Assembly (NCBI GenBank): GCA_030434875.1
Contig: JAUISW010000001.1
Coordinates: forward strand, 186,001-250,000
Origin: Lachnospiraceae bacterium C1.1
GTDB taxonomy: Bacteria > Bacillota > Clostridia > Lachnospirales > Lachnospiraceae
Direction of reading: 5' to 3'
DNA: 64,000 nucleotides
In this document: in pieces, positions 53,444 to 62,391 of the stretch
Layout: the number at the start of each line of letters is the position of its first letter
Numbering within the stretch: position 1 is the stretch's first letter
Made by a program: the position numbers and the translations under genes
Notes under the pieces: generated by a model
Database searches by the model: none
Told to the model about the DNA's origin: nothing
What the model saw: only the letters and a program-made list of their open reading frames with translations

Positions 53444-54790
53444 ATGCTGGAAGAATTTTTTCATTTAAAAGAACATGGCACAACTGTAAAGACTGAGATC
53501 ATTGCAGGTTTGACAACGTTCCTGTCAATGGCATACATACTTGCCGTAAACCCAAGTATTCTTGGAACTGTAATGAATCCGGGCGGTGTATTTGTTGCAA
53601 CTGCACTTGCTTCTGCAATCGCAACATTTTTCATGGGCCTGGTTGCTAATTATCCGATAGCTCTTTCAGCCGGACTTGGACTGAATGCATATTTTGCATA
53701 TACAGTATGTCTTGGTGAGCTGGCTAATGAAGCAAACCCCTTTACGATCTGCCTTACAGCAGTACTTTGCGAAGGATTGATATTCATAATCGTATCCGCA
53801 TTTAAGTTCAGAGAGCAGATCATAAATGGTATCCCTCAGAACCTGAAATACGGTATTTCAGCAGGTATTGGTCTTTTTGTAGCATTTATCGGTCTTCAGG
53901 GTGCAGGCATCGTAGTTAAGAGTGATTCAACACTTGTTGATCTCGGAAGCTTTGCTTCAGCTGAGGTTGCTCTTTGCCTTGTCGGTACAATTATAATTGT
54001 TGTTCTTTCACATTATCAGGTTAAGGGTTCGGTTCTTATAGGTATTATTGTTACCTGGATCCTTGGAATGGTAGCACAGGCAACAGGCTGGTATACAGGA
54101 AACTGTTTCCCTGATTTCTCCGGAGGAATCAACCTTAGCGGTATATCTGAGACAGCATTTAAGTTTAACTTCGGATGGGCTGTAAGCCACATGGTACAGT
54201 TCATCGCAATTCTTTTCAGTTTTCTTTTTGTAGATCTTTTTGATACAGTAGGAACAGTAGTTGGTGTTGCAGACAAAGCAGGCCTCCTTGATAAAGACGG
54301 CAAGCTTCCGAGAGTTGGCAAGGTATTCATGGCTGATGCCATTGGTACAGTATTAGGCGCCTGCCTCGGTACTTCTACTATCACAAGCTTTGTAGAGTCA
54401 TCAGCAGGTGTTGCAGCAGGCGGAAGAACAGGGCTTACAGCAGTATCTACAGGATTTTTCTTCCTTCTTTCACTTGTACTCAGCCCGGTATTCCTTGCAA
54501 TTCCTTCATTTGCAACAGCTCCGGCACTTATCTATGTTGGTATGCTCATGGTTTCAAGTACAAAGCAGATCAAGTTTGATGGTGATGTAGCTGATACATT
54601 TGGTGCATATATGGCACTGCTCTTAATGCCTCTTACATATTCAATTGCAAACGGTATCATGTTCGCAGTTGTTTCATGGGTTATCATTAAGGTATGCACA
54701 GGTAAGTCAAAGGATGTTAGCCCTGTAATGTGGGTTATCTTCGTTCTCTTTGCAGCCAGGATCGCAAGTCTCATACTTAACTTCAGATAA
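53444..54790 (+). CDS. NCS2-family purine permease (AzgA/PbuG type)
   Basis: 448 residues, about twelve to fourteen membrane segments. EIIAGLTTFLSMAYILAVNP at the N-terminus, ALSAGLGLNAYFAYTV, and the late GTSTITSFVESSAGVAAGGRTGL (quoted in part as ESSAGVAAGGRTGL) are signatures of the guanine/hypoxanthine/adenine branch. No purine riboswitch sequence is seen in its leader. AAAGGAG site upstream. Confidence 0.9.
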   Translation: MLEEFFHLKEHGTTVKTEIIAGLTTFLSMAYILAVNPSILGTVMNPGGVFVATALASAIATFFMGLVANYPIALSAGLGLNAYFAYTVCLGELANEANPFTICLTAVLCEGLIFIIVSAFKFREQIINGIPQNLKYGISAGIGLFVAFIGLQGAGIVVKSDSTLVDLGSFASAEVALCLVGTIIIVVLSHYQVKGSVLIGIIVTWILGMVAQATGWYTGNCFPDFSGGINLSGISETAFKFNFGWAVSHMVQFIAILFSFLFVDLFDTVGTVVGVADKAGLLDKDGKLPRVGKVFMADAIGTVLGACLGTSTITSFVESSAGVAAGGRTGLTAVSTGFFFLLSLVLSPVFLAIPSFATAPALIYVGMLMVSSTKQIKFDGDVADTFGAYMALLLMPLTYSIANGIMFAVVSWVIIKVCTGKSKDVSPVMWVIFVLFAARIASLILNFR

Positions 54791-54804
54791 AATACAGAAT
54801 ATTC

Positions 54805-54838
54805 AAAAGCCCGGAGGAAAAATCCCCCGGGCTTTTTT
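54805..54838 (+). terminator. Permease terminator
   Basis: AAAAGCCCGG pairs with CCGGGCTTTT, then further T's. Confidence 0.92.
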
Positions 54839-54879
54839 ATGACATTGAGCTTTGCATCTAAAACCTATAGAATTTTGAT

Positions 54880-54909
54880 AAAAAAAAGAGACGTCAGAGA
54901 CGTCTCTTT
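54880..54909 (-). terminator. Terminator of the minus-strand HPr-like gene
   Basis: Perfect 11-bp stem AAAGAGACGTC (54885-54895) with 54899-54909 and an AGA loop. On the minus strand it is followed by an eight-T run. Confidence 0.92.
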
Positions 54910-54920
54910 GAAAAATCTAA

Positions 54921-55166
54921 TTAACAAACACGCTGAAGTGTGAATTCATTCATTGCAGAAATGATTCTGTTCTTTTCCTGACCTTCAGCTTCAAAATGTA
55001 AATCAACGGGCTTATTTAAGTTCAAAGTCATGATTCCCATTACTGACTTTGCATCGATATAATATCTGCCCTGTTCCATGTCGAAATCACCTGGGAGTGA
55101 AGACATAGTCTTGTTGAATTTGCGGATCTGTTCTACTGAGTTGAATTTTAATGTTACTGTTGACAT
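54921..55166 (-). CDS. Minimal HPr-like protein without the active-site histidine (second copy)
   Basis: 81 residues, clearly related to the protein at 22788: both read G-R-Y-x-I-D-A-K-S-(I/V)-M-G-I with the serine at 41 and N-K/S-K-P-x-D-L after it. The N-terminal loop has no His-x-Arg-Pro. The predicted role is as a non-catalytic HPr domain that HprK/P could phosphorylate. ATG at 55166 with GGAGGG nine bases upstream. It has its own promoter, a 128-nt structured leader and a terminator. Confidence 0.8.
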   Translation of the reverse strand: MSTVTLKFNSVEQIRKFNKTMSSLPGDFDMEQGRYYIDAKSVMGIMTLNLNKPVDLHFEAEGQEKNRIISAMNEFTLQRVC

Positions 55167-55294
55167 ATATATCCCTCCATAAATAAAATCATCACCGTTT
55201 CCCGGACGGTTGTGACAAAAAAGTTGGTTTTCTAAAGTGCTACTCCCGATAGCATTTATTAAATTTTTATAAAAATTTAATAAAAGTTGAAAAC
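55167..55294 (-). promoter_or_regulatory. Structured 5' leader of the HPr-like gene
   Basis: On the minus strand, in transcript order: a 30-bp perfect AT palindrome (55255-55284), TGCTA-TCGGGAG-TAGCA (55238-55254), ACCGT-CCGGGAA-ACGGT (about 55198-55214), then the GGAGGG ribosome site. Both GC hairpins show CGGGA in the loop, a GGA-in-loop layout like CsrA-bound leaders. Confidence 0.5.
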
Positions 55295-55300
55295 GATATT

Positions 55301-55329
55301 AGTATAGCGCTCTTTTGTAAAATTTTCAA
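55301..55329 (-). promoter_or_regulatory. Promoter of the minus-strand HPr-like gene
   Basis: Minus strand: -35 TTGAAA (55324-55329), 17-nt spacer, -10 TATACT (55301-55306). Confidence 0.75.
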
Positions 55330-55410
55330 CAGTAAAATCGCTCATTTTCTAGGCAAATAATTAATAAATCTGTGTTAAATTGAAATAAACGCAAAAAATA
55401 AGTATTATTT

Positions 55411-56613
55411 TTATATTTTTTTAATTTTTCTAATCTGATCCAGAATTGCATTTGCAACATCTTCTTTATCCATAAGAGGTAGTTCATTTCTCTCATTTGC
55501 GGATATAAGCGTGCAGACATTGGTATTTCCGGCAAATCCCGCACCTTTTGTATTAAGAGAATTTGCAACGATCATATCCATGTTTTTCTTTTGCATTTTA
55601 TTTAGTGCATTATCTATCAGATTTTCAGTTTCCATGGCGAAACCGCATATAAACTGGCCGGATTTGCGTTTTCCGAGTTCTTCGATGATATCTCTGGTTC
55701 GTTCAAGGCTGAGAACAGGATTTTCACTATTATCCTTTTTCTTAATTTTATGATCAGCTACTTCGGAAGGGCGGAAGTCAGCAACTGCTGCAGCACTTAT
55801 GTAAATATCGCAGTCATCAAAACGCTTTGTAGCCTCATTATACATATCCTCAGCGGAGACAATAGGCACTGACTTAATAAAAAGAGGATCCGGGAGAGCT
55901 GTTTCACCGTGGATCAGAGTGACATCCGCACCTCTTAACATTGCAGCATGCGCTATTGCATAGCCCATTTTTCCGGAAGAATGATTTGTGATAAAGCGTA
56001 CGGGATCAATAGTTTCTTTAGTAGGGCCTGCGGTTACTAATATTTTTTTGCCCTTAAGATCTTTTTCGCAGGCAATTTCTTTATAAATATACTGTAGAAG
56101 AACCTCCGGTTTGGGAAGTTTTCCTGAACCCTTATCCTGACAGGCAAGCATTCCGCTGTCAGGCTCTATTATTGTCATTCCATAATGGATCAATTTTGCA
56201 AGATTGTCCTGTGTAACAGGATTTTCAAGCATTGCGGTATTCATGGCAGGAGATACGAGTTTTTTCTTTCTTGATGCCAGAACAACAGTTGAAAGCATGT
56301 CATCAGCAATCCCATTAGCCATTTTTGCAATTATATTTGCAGTGGCCGGAGCGATCATGATGCAGTCTGCAGCCTTGGCAAGTTCCACATGAGTTACTTC
56401 ATACTTATAGTCCCTGTCAAACTGGTCAACTATACATCTGTTACCGCTGAGGGTTTCAAAGGTCTGTGGACTGATGAAATTAGTTGCATTTTTGCTAAGT
56501 ATAACATGAACATCGGCGCCGTCTTTTCTAAGCTGGCTTACAACGTCAGCCATTTTGTAGGCAGCAATACTGCCGGTGACACCGATCACTACACATTTTC
56601 CTTTTAAGTCCAT
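55411..56613 (-). CDS. coaBC: Bifunctional coenzyme A biosynthesis protein CoaBC
   Basis: 400 residues. The N-terminal flavin decarboxylase (CoaC) has GVTGSIAAYK, the THVELAK histidine and APATANIIAKMANGIADD plus the PAMNTAM loop. The C-terminal CTP-dependent ligase (CoaB) begins about residue 185 with ITAGPTKE...DPVRFITNHSSGKMG. It makes 4'-phosphopantetheine from phosphopantothenate, cysteine and CTP. ATG 56613 with AAGGAG on the minus strand; the leader holds the 34-nt element shared with dnaK. Confidence 0.96.
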   Translation of the reverse strand: MDLKGKCVVIGVTGSIAAYKMADVVSQLRKDGADVHVILSKNATNFISPQTFETLSGNRCIVDQFDRDYKYEVTHVELAKAADCIMIAPATANIIAKMANGIADDMLSTVVLASRKKKLVSPAMNTAMLENPVTQDNLAKLIHYGMTIIEPDSGMLACQDKGSGKLPKPEVLLQYIYKEIACEKDLKGKKILVTAGPTKETIDPVRFITNHSSGKMGYAIAHAAMLRGADVTLIHGETALPDPLFIKSVPIVSAEDMYNEATKRFDDCDIYISAAAVADFRPSEVADHKIKKKDNSENPVLSLERTRDIIEELGKRKSGQFICGFAMETENLIDNALNKMQKKNMDMIVANSLNTKGAGFAGNTNVCTLISANERNELPLMDKEDVANAILDQIRKIKKI

Positions 56614-56630
56614 TTTATATTTTCTCCTTA

Positions 56631-56646
56631 ATAAACGTAAGTTTAT
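56631..56646 (-). promoter_or_regulatory. Hairpin next to the coaBC ribosome site
   Basis: On the minus strand ATAAAC pairs with GTTTAT around TTAC, one base before AAGGAG; placed like the hairpin before dnaK. Confidence 0.5.
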
Positions 56647-56667
56647 ATGTTGACATAGCCTGTCGGT

Positions 56668-56701
56668 TGCCGCATCTGTATGTCACATGCTGACGCATGT
56701 T
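56668..56701 (-). repeat. 34-nt conserved leader element, copy 2 (coaBC)
   Basis: Identical over 34 nt to 17832-17865, read on the minus strand. It is closed by CTGTCGG/CCGACAG (7 bp) and ends 54 nt before the coaBC start codon. Confidence 0.85.
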
Positions 56702-56720
56702 CCGACAGCTGCTGGCTCCC

Positions 56721-56750
56721 TGTATAGCAATTTTTTTTATCATATCACAA
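56721..56750 (-). promoter_or_regulatory. Promoter for coaBC
   Basis: Minus strand: -35 TTGTGA (56745-56750), 18-nt spacer, -10 TATACA (56721-56726). It predicts a leader of about 100 nt containing the shared element. Confidence 0.5.
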
Positions 56751-56899
56751 ACTGAGAACATATACCATTTGTGCTAATTGGAATTCATTGTATGCAGAAC
56801 TAAAGAATAATTGCAAAGTGACCGATATATAAATCGAGTTTATAGAATCATGCATATTAATCGATCTATAATAAAAAAATATCAAGGGGGAAGCAGGCC

Positions 56900-59800
56900 A
56901 TGGTGAAAAAAATGAGCGCAAAAGCTTTAATTGCCGAACTGGCAGTTATGGTTTTATTTATTGCGCTTATTTTTGCTGTCAGGATAAATGCTGCCTCGGC
57001 TATGACCATATCAGAAAATTCAGAGCTGACAAAGGTGAGGTTTGGAACAGTCGAGCAGGAAGGCTATTCCATGCGTGATGAAAACGGGATAGTCCGTGGT
57101 TTTGATGCTGAATATATGGCCAAAATAAGTCAGTATGGGCTTATGGATCTGGAATATCATTTTTATGATAACTTTGAAGAGCTTTTGAGTGCACTTGAAA
57201 AAGGCGAGATAGATATGGCAGCGGGAGTTGCGAAGACGAAAGAACGGGAAGGCAATTTTATTTTTTCGTCAAAGCCCATTATGGATTCCGCAATCGTGAT
57301 AGCAGTACCTAAGGAAGATGACTTTTATGAATATGGAAATGTCGATCAGATTTCTGAAATGAAACTTGGAGCTAATGCCGGTTCATACATGGCAAATATT
57401 TCAGATGAGTGGCAGGCAGAATACGGTACGTCGTTAAATATTATTAAGTTTGACTCTGAGGAAGAGATGAGGGCGGCAGTTGACAGCGGCAAAGTTGATG
57501 GAATGATCGTTGCAAGCGGGCAGTATCCTGAATATAGATCCATATTTGAACCTACTATTGTTGGATTTTATGTTTGTATGAACAAAGGCAGAAGCGATCT
57601 TAAGGAAAAGGTTGATGATGCTATAAATCGTATTTTAAAAGAAGATATTGATTATTTTGATACAGTGATCAATAAATACAGAGTAATAAATGGCGCAGCT
57701 GTTACTATAAGCGCTGAAGAAAAGGAATTTCTTAAGAAACATTTTCCTGATGGAAATATATACGTGGCGGTTTTAAGGCATGATCCTCCTTATTATAGCC
57801 TTGATGATGGAGAAGAAAAAGGGATAATACCGGATTATTATAATCTTTTGGCGAAGAAAATAAATTCAAACGGGCTTGATATAAAATTTAAATTTGTTAC
57901 ATACAGGGATAATGATGAAATCTACGATGCAGTGACCAACTACAGGGTAGATATGCTGGGTTATACAGGGATGGACTCCACGGATGCTTCAGCTCTTGGA
58001 GTAATACTTACGGGTGCTTATGATAATCAAATGATGGCAATCATAATCCCGGCGATCGATCAGAAAAATACAGAAAAGAACAAAAATTACAGTGCGTCAG
58101 ATAATAAAACATCATTATATAATGTCGCAGTTCAGAAAAATGACGCAATGCAGATAAGATATTATCTCAGACTAAAAGAAATCAATTATAAAATCACAGA
58201 GTATGACAGTCTTGAAAAATGTTACAAGAAGATGGAAAAAGGTGAGTGCGATGGTGTAGTAACAACACTTACAAAAGCCAATTGGATCATAAATCAGAAC
58301 AGATCCGGAGATGTTCAGATACAGACCGTTGAGTGTAGTGGCTGGAACTATGCCGGAGCAGTGACTCCGGATCATTATAAACTGGCTTCAGTCATATCTA
58401 AAGCTGCTTATTATACAGCCGGTGATATGGCGGCAATAGAGGCGGAAAATTCCGAAGCTGAAACAGATTTCATGACTGTTATCCGAAAGACACCATTGAG
58501 AGTGATCTTTATTATGTTTGCCCTGACAATGGTATTCATCACGGGAATTATCATTCTGATTGCATATACATCGCATATAAGAATGAAGAGATCAAAGGAT
58601 TATGAACTGATCGAATCACAGAATAAGCTTATAGACTCATATCGCTATGATCATGTTACAGGGCTTATGAACAGGGAAAGCCTTATGACGCAGGTTGGTG
58701 GAAGCCTTGATAAGACTGAAAAATATGCGGTTATCCTTATGGATTTGGACAATTTCAGAGAGATAAATGAGTCCTACAGCTTTGAAGAAGGAAATCTGGT
58801 TCTTCGTGATATTGCAGAAAGAATGAGAAAATTCTGTGGTTATAATGTTGAGGACAGGATCCCTGCGAGATATTCCGGGGCAGAGTTTGTTTTAGTACTA
58901 AGGCGGGGAGAAGCAGATAAAGCAGAAAAAATAGCGAAAAATATAGCAGGACTCTCAAAAAGACCTACTGTTATAAAAGGATTCTTAAAGATTGCCGGAA
59001 TAAAGGATGACAGTGAAAAAATCTGGTTCCATACTAAGGTCGGAATAGGCTATTCCGATGGCGTCTCTGAATTTAAGGATATAGTAAAAAATGCAGGGAT
59101 AGCTCTTGCCTATGCTAAAGAGGGCAAAGATAAAGCAATAGGGATTTATGAAGATAAGTTAAAAGACAGGCTATTCAAACTAAATGAGATTAAAGCAGCT
59201 ATTGTAGAAGCGCTGGAAAACGATGGCTTCTATATGATGTATCAGCCTCAGGTAAATCTTCAGAGGATGGAAGTCAGTGGATATGAGGCACTTATCAGGA
59301 TGAAGAGAGGCGATATATATCCTGGACAGTTCATACCTGTCGCAGAGTCACAGGGCTATATTAAGCAGATAGGAAGAAAGAGTACTGAGCTTGTTATCAG
59401 ACAGATAGCCGAGTGGAAAAAAGAAGGAAAGGCTCTAAGGCCTGTTTCGATCAATTTTTCAAGTAATCAGCTCAACGACATGAGCTATGTGGATTATCTT
59501 CTTGAGCTTTGTCAGCAATATGATGTTGATACATCGCTCGTAGAAATAGAGATCACAGAGAGTCTGCTCTTTAAGCAGGATACCCAGACATCTAAATTTT
59601 TTGATAAGCTTAAAGAAGTTGGTATCAAGATGCTCCTTGATGATTTTGGAACGGGATATTCCTCGCTCAGATATCTTACCTATATTCCGGTTGATTACGT
59701 GAAGCTTGATAAATCAATTGTAGATGCCTGCCTTAACAGATCTGCTGCTAAATCAGATGTAAATACAAATGCCTTTATCAGCGGCATAATCGATCTGACA

Positions 59801-59959
59801 CATTGCATAGGTAAAAAAATAATCGTTGAAGGTGTAGAGGAAGAATGGCAGACGGATCTTTTGAAGGAATTCGGATGTGATACGATACAGGGATATTATT
59901 TCTCTAAACCATTGCTTCCTTCTGATGCTGCAGAATTTGAGATAAAAGAAAATAAATGA
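56900..59959 (+). CDS. Two periplasmic-type solute-binding domains fused to GGDEF-EAL
   Basis: 1019 residues. Signal/anchor about 8-30, a first SBP_bac_3 domain about 45-260, a second about 275-520, one TM segment about 534-556, then GGDEF and EAL. The GGDEF site is degenerate (SGAEF at 659-663), so cyclase activity is unlikely. The EAL domain keeps EAL 796-798, the EITES glutamate, DDFGTGYSSL, KLDKSIV and EGVEE, so c-di-GMP phosphodiesterase activity is expected. It probably reads an extracellular amino-acid-like ligand. ATG with GGGGG upstream. Confidence 0.9.
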   Translation: MVKKMSAKALIAELAVMVLFIALIFAVRINAASAMTISENSELTKVRFGTVEQEGYSMRDENGIVRGFDAEYMAKISQYGLMDLEYHFYDNFEELLSALEKGEIDMAAGVAKTKEREGNFIFSSKPIMDSAIVIAVPKEDDFYEYGNVDQISEMKLGANAGSYMANISDEWQAEYGTSLNIIKFDSEEEMRAAVDSGKVDGMIVASGQYPEYRSIFEPTIVGFYVCMNKGRSDLKEKVDDAINRILKEDIDYFDTVINKYRVINGAAVTISAEEKEFLKKHFPDGNIYVAVLRHDPPYYSLDDGEEKGIIPDYYNLLAKKINSNGLDIKFKFVTYRDNDEIYDAVTNYRVDMLGYTGMDSTDASALGVILTGAYDNQMMAIIIPAIDQKNTEKNKNYSASDNKTSLYNVAVQKNDAMQIRYYLRLKEINYKITEYDSLEKCYKKMEKGECDGVVTTLTKANWIINQNRSGDVQIQTVECSGWNYAGAVTPDHYKLASVISKAAYYTAGDMAAIEAENSEAETDFMTVIRKTPLRVIFIMFALTMVFITGIIILIAYTSHIRMKRSKDYELIESQNKLIDSYRYDHVTGLMNRESLMTQVGGSLDKTEKYAVILMDLDNFREINESYSFEEGNLVLRDIAERMRKFCGYNVEDRIPARYSGAEFVLVLRRGEADKAEKIAKNIAGLSKRPTVIKGFLKIAGIKDDSEKIWFHTKVGIGYSDGVSEFKDIVKNAGIALAYAKEGKDKAIGIYEDKLKDRLFKLNEIKAAIVEALENDGFYMMYQPQVNLQRMEVSGYEALIRMKRGDIYPGQFIPVAESQGYIKQIGRKSTELVIRQIAEWKKEGKALRPVSINFSSNQLNDMSYVDYLLELCQQYDVDTSLVEIEITESLLFKQDTQTSKFFDKLKEVGIKMLLDDFGTGYSSLRYLTYIPVDYVKLDKSIVDACLNRSAAKSDVNTNAFISGIIDLTHCIGKKIIVEGVEEEWQTDLLKEFGCDTIQGYYFSKPLLPSDAAEFEIKENK

Positions 59960-59965
59960 CCTCAT

Positions 59966-59997
59966 AAAGCACTGTTTACTATGGTAAGCAGTGCTTT
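59966..59997 (+). terminator. Hairpin after the GGDEF-EAL gene
   Basis: AAAGCACTG pairs with CAGTGCTTT plus an inner TTAC/GTAA stem. The T-tail is short. Confidence 0.75.
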
Positions 59998-60057
59998 AAT
60001 GTGCTAAAATACTTTAGATACTTTCTATAAGTAAATAATATTTCAGGAGATGGGATC

Positions 60058-61341
60058 ATGAGTGATTACAGACTTAATACAAAATGCGTGCAGGCCGGTT
60101 ATACTCCAGAAAACGGAGAACCCAGACAGATTCCGATCATACAGTCAACTACATTTAAGTATGATACGAGCGAGGATATGGGTAAACTTTTTGATCTTGA
60201 AGCCAGCGGATACTTTTATTCAAGACTTCAGAATCCCACATGCGATATGGTAGCAGCCAAGATTGCAGCACTCGAGGGCGGATCAGCAGCAATGCTTACA
60301 GGCTCTGGACAGGCAGCTAATTTCTTCGCTCTTTTCAATATATGTGAATGCGGCGATCATATTGTTGCGTCTTCTTCTATTTATGGAGGTACATTTAATC
60401 TTATTGCTGTAACCATGGCAAAGATGGGCATAGAAGCGACCTTTGTTTCACCGGATGCTTCAGAGGAAGAACTCAATGCTGCATTTAAGGACAATACAAA
60501 GGCTATGTTCGGAGAGACTATAGCTAATCCGGCACTTACGGTGCTTGATATAGAAAAGTTTGCGCATGCTGCTCATGAGCATGGTGTTCCGCTTATCGTG
60601 GACAATACTTTCCCTACACCTGTAAATTGCCGTCCTATAGAATGGGGAGCAGATATAGTTACACATTCTACTACAAAATATATGGATGGACACGGATCAT
60701 GTGTTGGTGGAGCGATCATTGACTCGGGTAAGTTTGACTGGATGGCACATGCCGATAAATTCCCGGGACTTTGTACACCGGATGAGTCATATCATGGAAT
60801 TACCTATGCAGAAAAATTTGGACAGGAAGGTGCATTTATCACAAAATGTACTGCCCAGCTCATGAGAGATTTTGGCTGTGTACAGTCTCCGCACGATGCA
60901 TTTATCTTAAATCTTGGCCTTGAATCACTTCATGTAAGAATGGCAAGACATGTAGAAAATGGTCAGGCAGTAGCTGAATTCCTTGAAAAGAGTGACAAGG
61001 TTAAGTATGTAAATTATGCAGGCCTTGAGTCTAATAAATATCACGAAATAGCTAATAAATATATGCCAAATGGCGGATGCGGAGTCGTTTCTTTCGAACT
61101 TGCAGGCGGAAGAGCAGCAGCAGAGAAGTTCATGAAGAGTCTTAAGCTTGCAGCAATAGAGACTCATGTGGCAGATGCAAGAACCTGCTGCCTGAATCCG
61201 GCAACATCAACTCACAGACAAATGAATGATGAGCAGCTTGAAGAGGCAGGAATACCTGCAGGTCTTATCAGAATGTCATGTGGTCTTGAGGACAAGGCTG
61301 ATCTTATAGCTGACCTTGAGCAGGCACTTAATGCAATCTGA
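60058..61341 (+). CDS. metY: O-acetylhomoserine sulfhydrylase
   Basis: PLP enzyme of the Cys/Met metabolism family making homocysteine from O-acetylhomoserine and sulfide. 427 residues with LTGSGQAANFFAL, VDNTFPTP and the PLP lysine in HSTTKYMDGHG. The length and GSGQAA pattern fit MetY rather than MetB/MetC. AGGAG site upstream. It is monocistronic. Confidence 0.93.
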   Translation: MSDYRLNTKCVQAGYTPENGEPRQIPIIQSTTFKYDTSEDMGKLFDLEASGYFYSRLQNPTCDMVAAKIAALEGGSAAMLTGSGQAANFFALFNICECGDHIVASSSIYGGTFNLIAVTMAKMGIEATFVSPDASEEELNAAFKDNTKAMFGETIANPALTVLDIEKFAHAAHEHGVPLIVDNTFPTPVNCRPIEWGADIVTHSTTKYMDGHGSCVGGAIIDSGKFDWMAHADKFPGLCTPDESYHGITYAEKFGQEGAFITKCTAQLMRDFGCVQSPHDAFILNLGLESLHVRMARHVENGQAVAEFLEKSDKVKYVNYAGLESNKYHEIANKYMPNGGCGVVSFELAGGRAAAEKFMKSLKLAAIETHVADARTCCLNPATSTHRQMNDEQLEEAGIPAGLIRMSCGLEDKADLIADLEQALNAI

Positions 61342-61364
61342 TAAATAAAGCTTTTCTTTTACAT

Positions 61365-61399
61365 CAAAAAAGAGGCGCGGGCTTAAGCCCGTGCCTCTT
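61365..61399 (-). terminator. Terminator of the truncated Enzyme I gene
   Basis: 13-bp stem (61370-61382 with 61387-61399, one G-T), loop TTAA. On the minus strand it continues into six T's. It includes the gene's own stop codon, and it also faces metY from the other side. Confidence 0.9.
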
Positions 61400-62105
61400 C
61401 GTGTCTTTGTTCGGCAGATCCAAGGATTATTTCTCCTGTACTTCCGTCTATAAATATTATTTCACCATCGTGAATGCGTTCCATAAGATGCGGAATATTG
61501 AATACAGCAGGCAATGACATGCTTCTTGCAAGAATTGCGGCATGCGAATTTTTGCCGCCTTTTTCTGCTACGAGACCTGATACACTTCCGGGGATTATCT
61601 TTGAAAGCATTTCTGCAGAAAATTCTTTTGCAGCAAGAACAGTACCGGAGTCAACACCATAAATCGTGGCATCTTTAACTCCAAGCAGAATACCAAGGAG
61701 CCGCCGTTTCACATCATTGATATCTATAGAGCGTTCGTGAAGTTCTGAATTTTCTGAACTGGCAAATTCTTCTATATATTTATCACAGATCTCGCTTACT
61801 GCAAATTCGGCAGATATCCCCTTTTTTATGCGATTTTCGATTTCCGGACACAGGGATTCATCATTCATCATTAGTTCCTGAAGCCTGACTAAATCTACTT
61901 TACGTTCGCAATTCATATTGTATAAATGCTCGGCAATCGATTCGGTCCTATTGTTGAAGGAAGCGACTGCGCCCCTGAATTTAGCAAGCTCACCTTCGAT
62001 ATCATCGGTGGTTCTCTTACTAATATCAAGATTAATATCTTCAATTCTCCATATTCGTCCGATACCAACACCGGATGATATAGCTGTCCATTTCTCCCTC
62101 CTCAT
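61383..62105 (-). CDS. Enzyme I-like protein lacking the PEP-binding domain
   Basis: 240 residues that match only the N-terminal half of PTS Enzyme I. They comprise the HPr-binding helical region (about 35-140) and the phospho-histidine domain with GGKNSHAAILARSMSLPAVF, His at residue 188. The C-terminal PEP-binding barrel (about 320 residues in a full Enzyme I) is absent, and the frame ends at a terminator, so the gene is complete as built. It could not take phosphate from PEP by itself. Start ATG 62105 with GGGGG upstream; ATG 62120 is in frame but poorly placed. Confidence 0.8.
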   Translation of the reverse strand: MRREKWTAISSGVGIGRIWRIEDINLDISKRTTDDIEGELAKFRGAVASFNNRTESIAEHLYNMNCERKVDLVRLQELMMNDESLCPEIENRIKKGISAEFAVSEICDKYIEEFASSENSELHERSIDINDVKRRLLGILLGVKDATIYGVDSGTVLAAKEFSAEMLSKIIPGSVSGLVAEKGGKNSHAAILARSMSLPAVFNIPHLMERIHDGEIIFIDGSTGEIILGSAEQRHEEARA

Positions 62106-62243
62106 AAGTATATCCCCCATAAAGAAGCAAACTACTACTACTGCATTTTATATATCGGCATTATTTAGAAATAATTAATAGTTTTTTTAGTGTATTTTTA
62201 TAAGAACAAGAAATTAGTAGTTGTACAACTAATTGCAAAAAAT

Positions 62244-62372
62244 TATAGGTTTTTGTTTATAGATTTCGCATCTTACGCCGTTCGCCTTAAAGTTCCTACG
62301 AGGAACGCTCTCGTTGGAAACATATAAGCCGAACAACGCAACAGGTGAAATCCTAAAAAACAAAAACCTATA
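62244..62372. repeat. 129-bp palindromic repeat, copy 2
   Basis: Terminal 15-bp inverted repeats TATAGGTTTTTGTTT (62244-62258) and 62358-62372. The interior 62275-62308 matches copy 1 (21201-21234) at 31 of 34 positions, and CAACGCAACAGG recurs later. Relative to copy 1 it has about 30 extra bases in the middle. Confidence 0.75.
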
Positions 62373-62391
62373 CTTTTTACTTATAAAAAAG

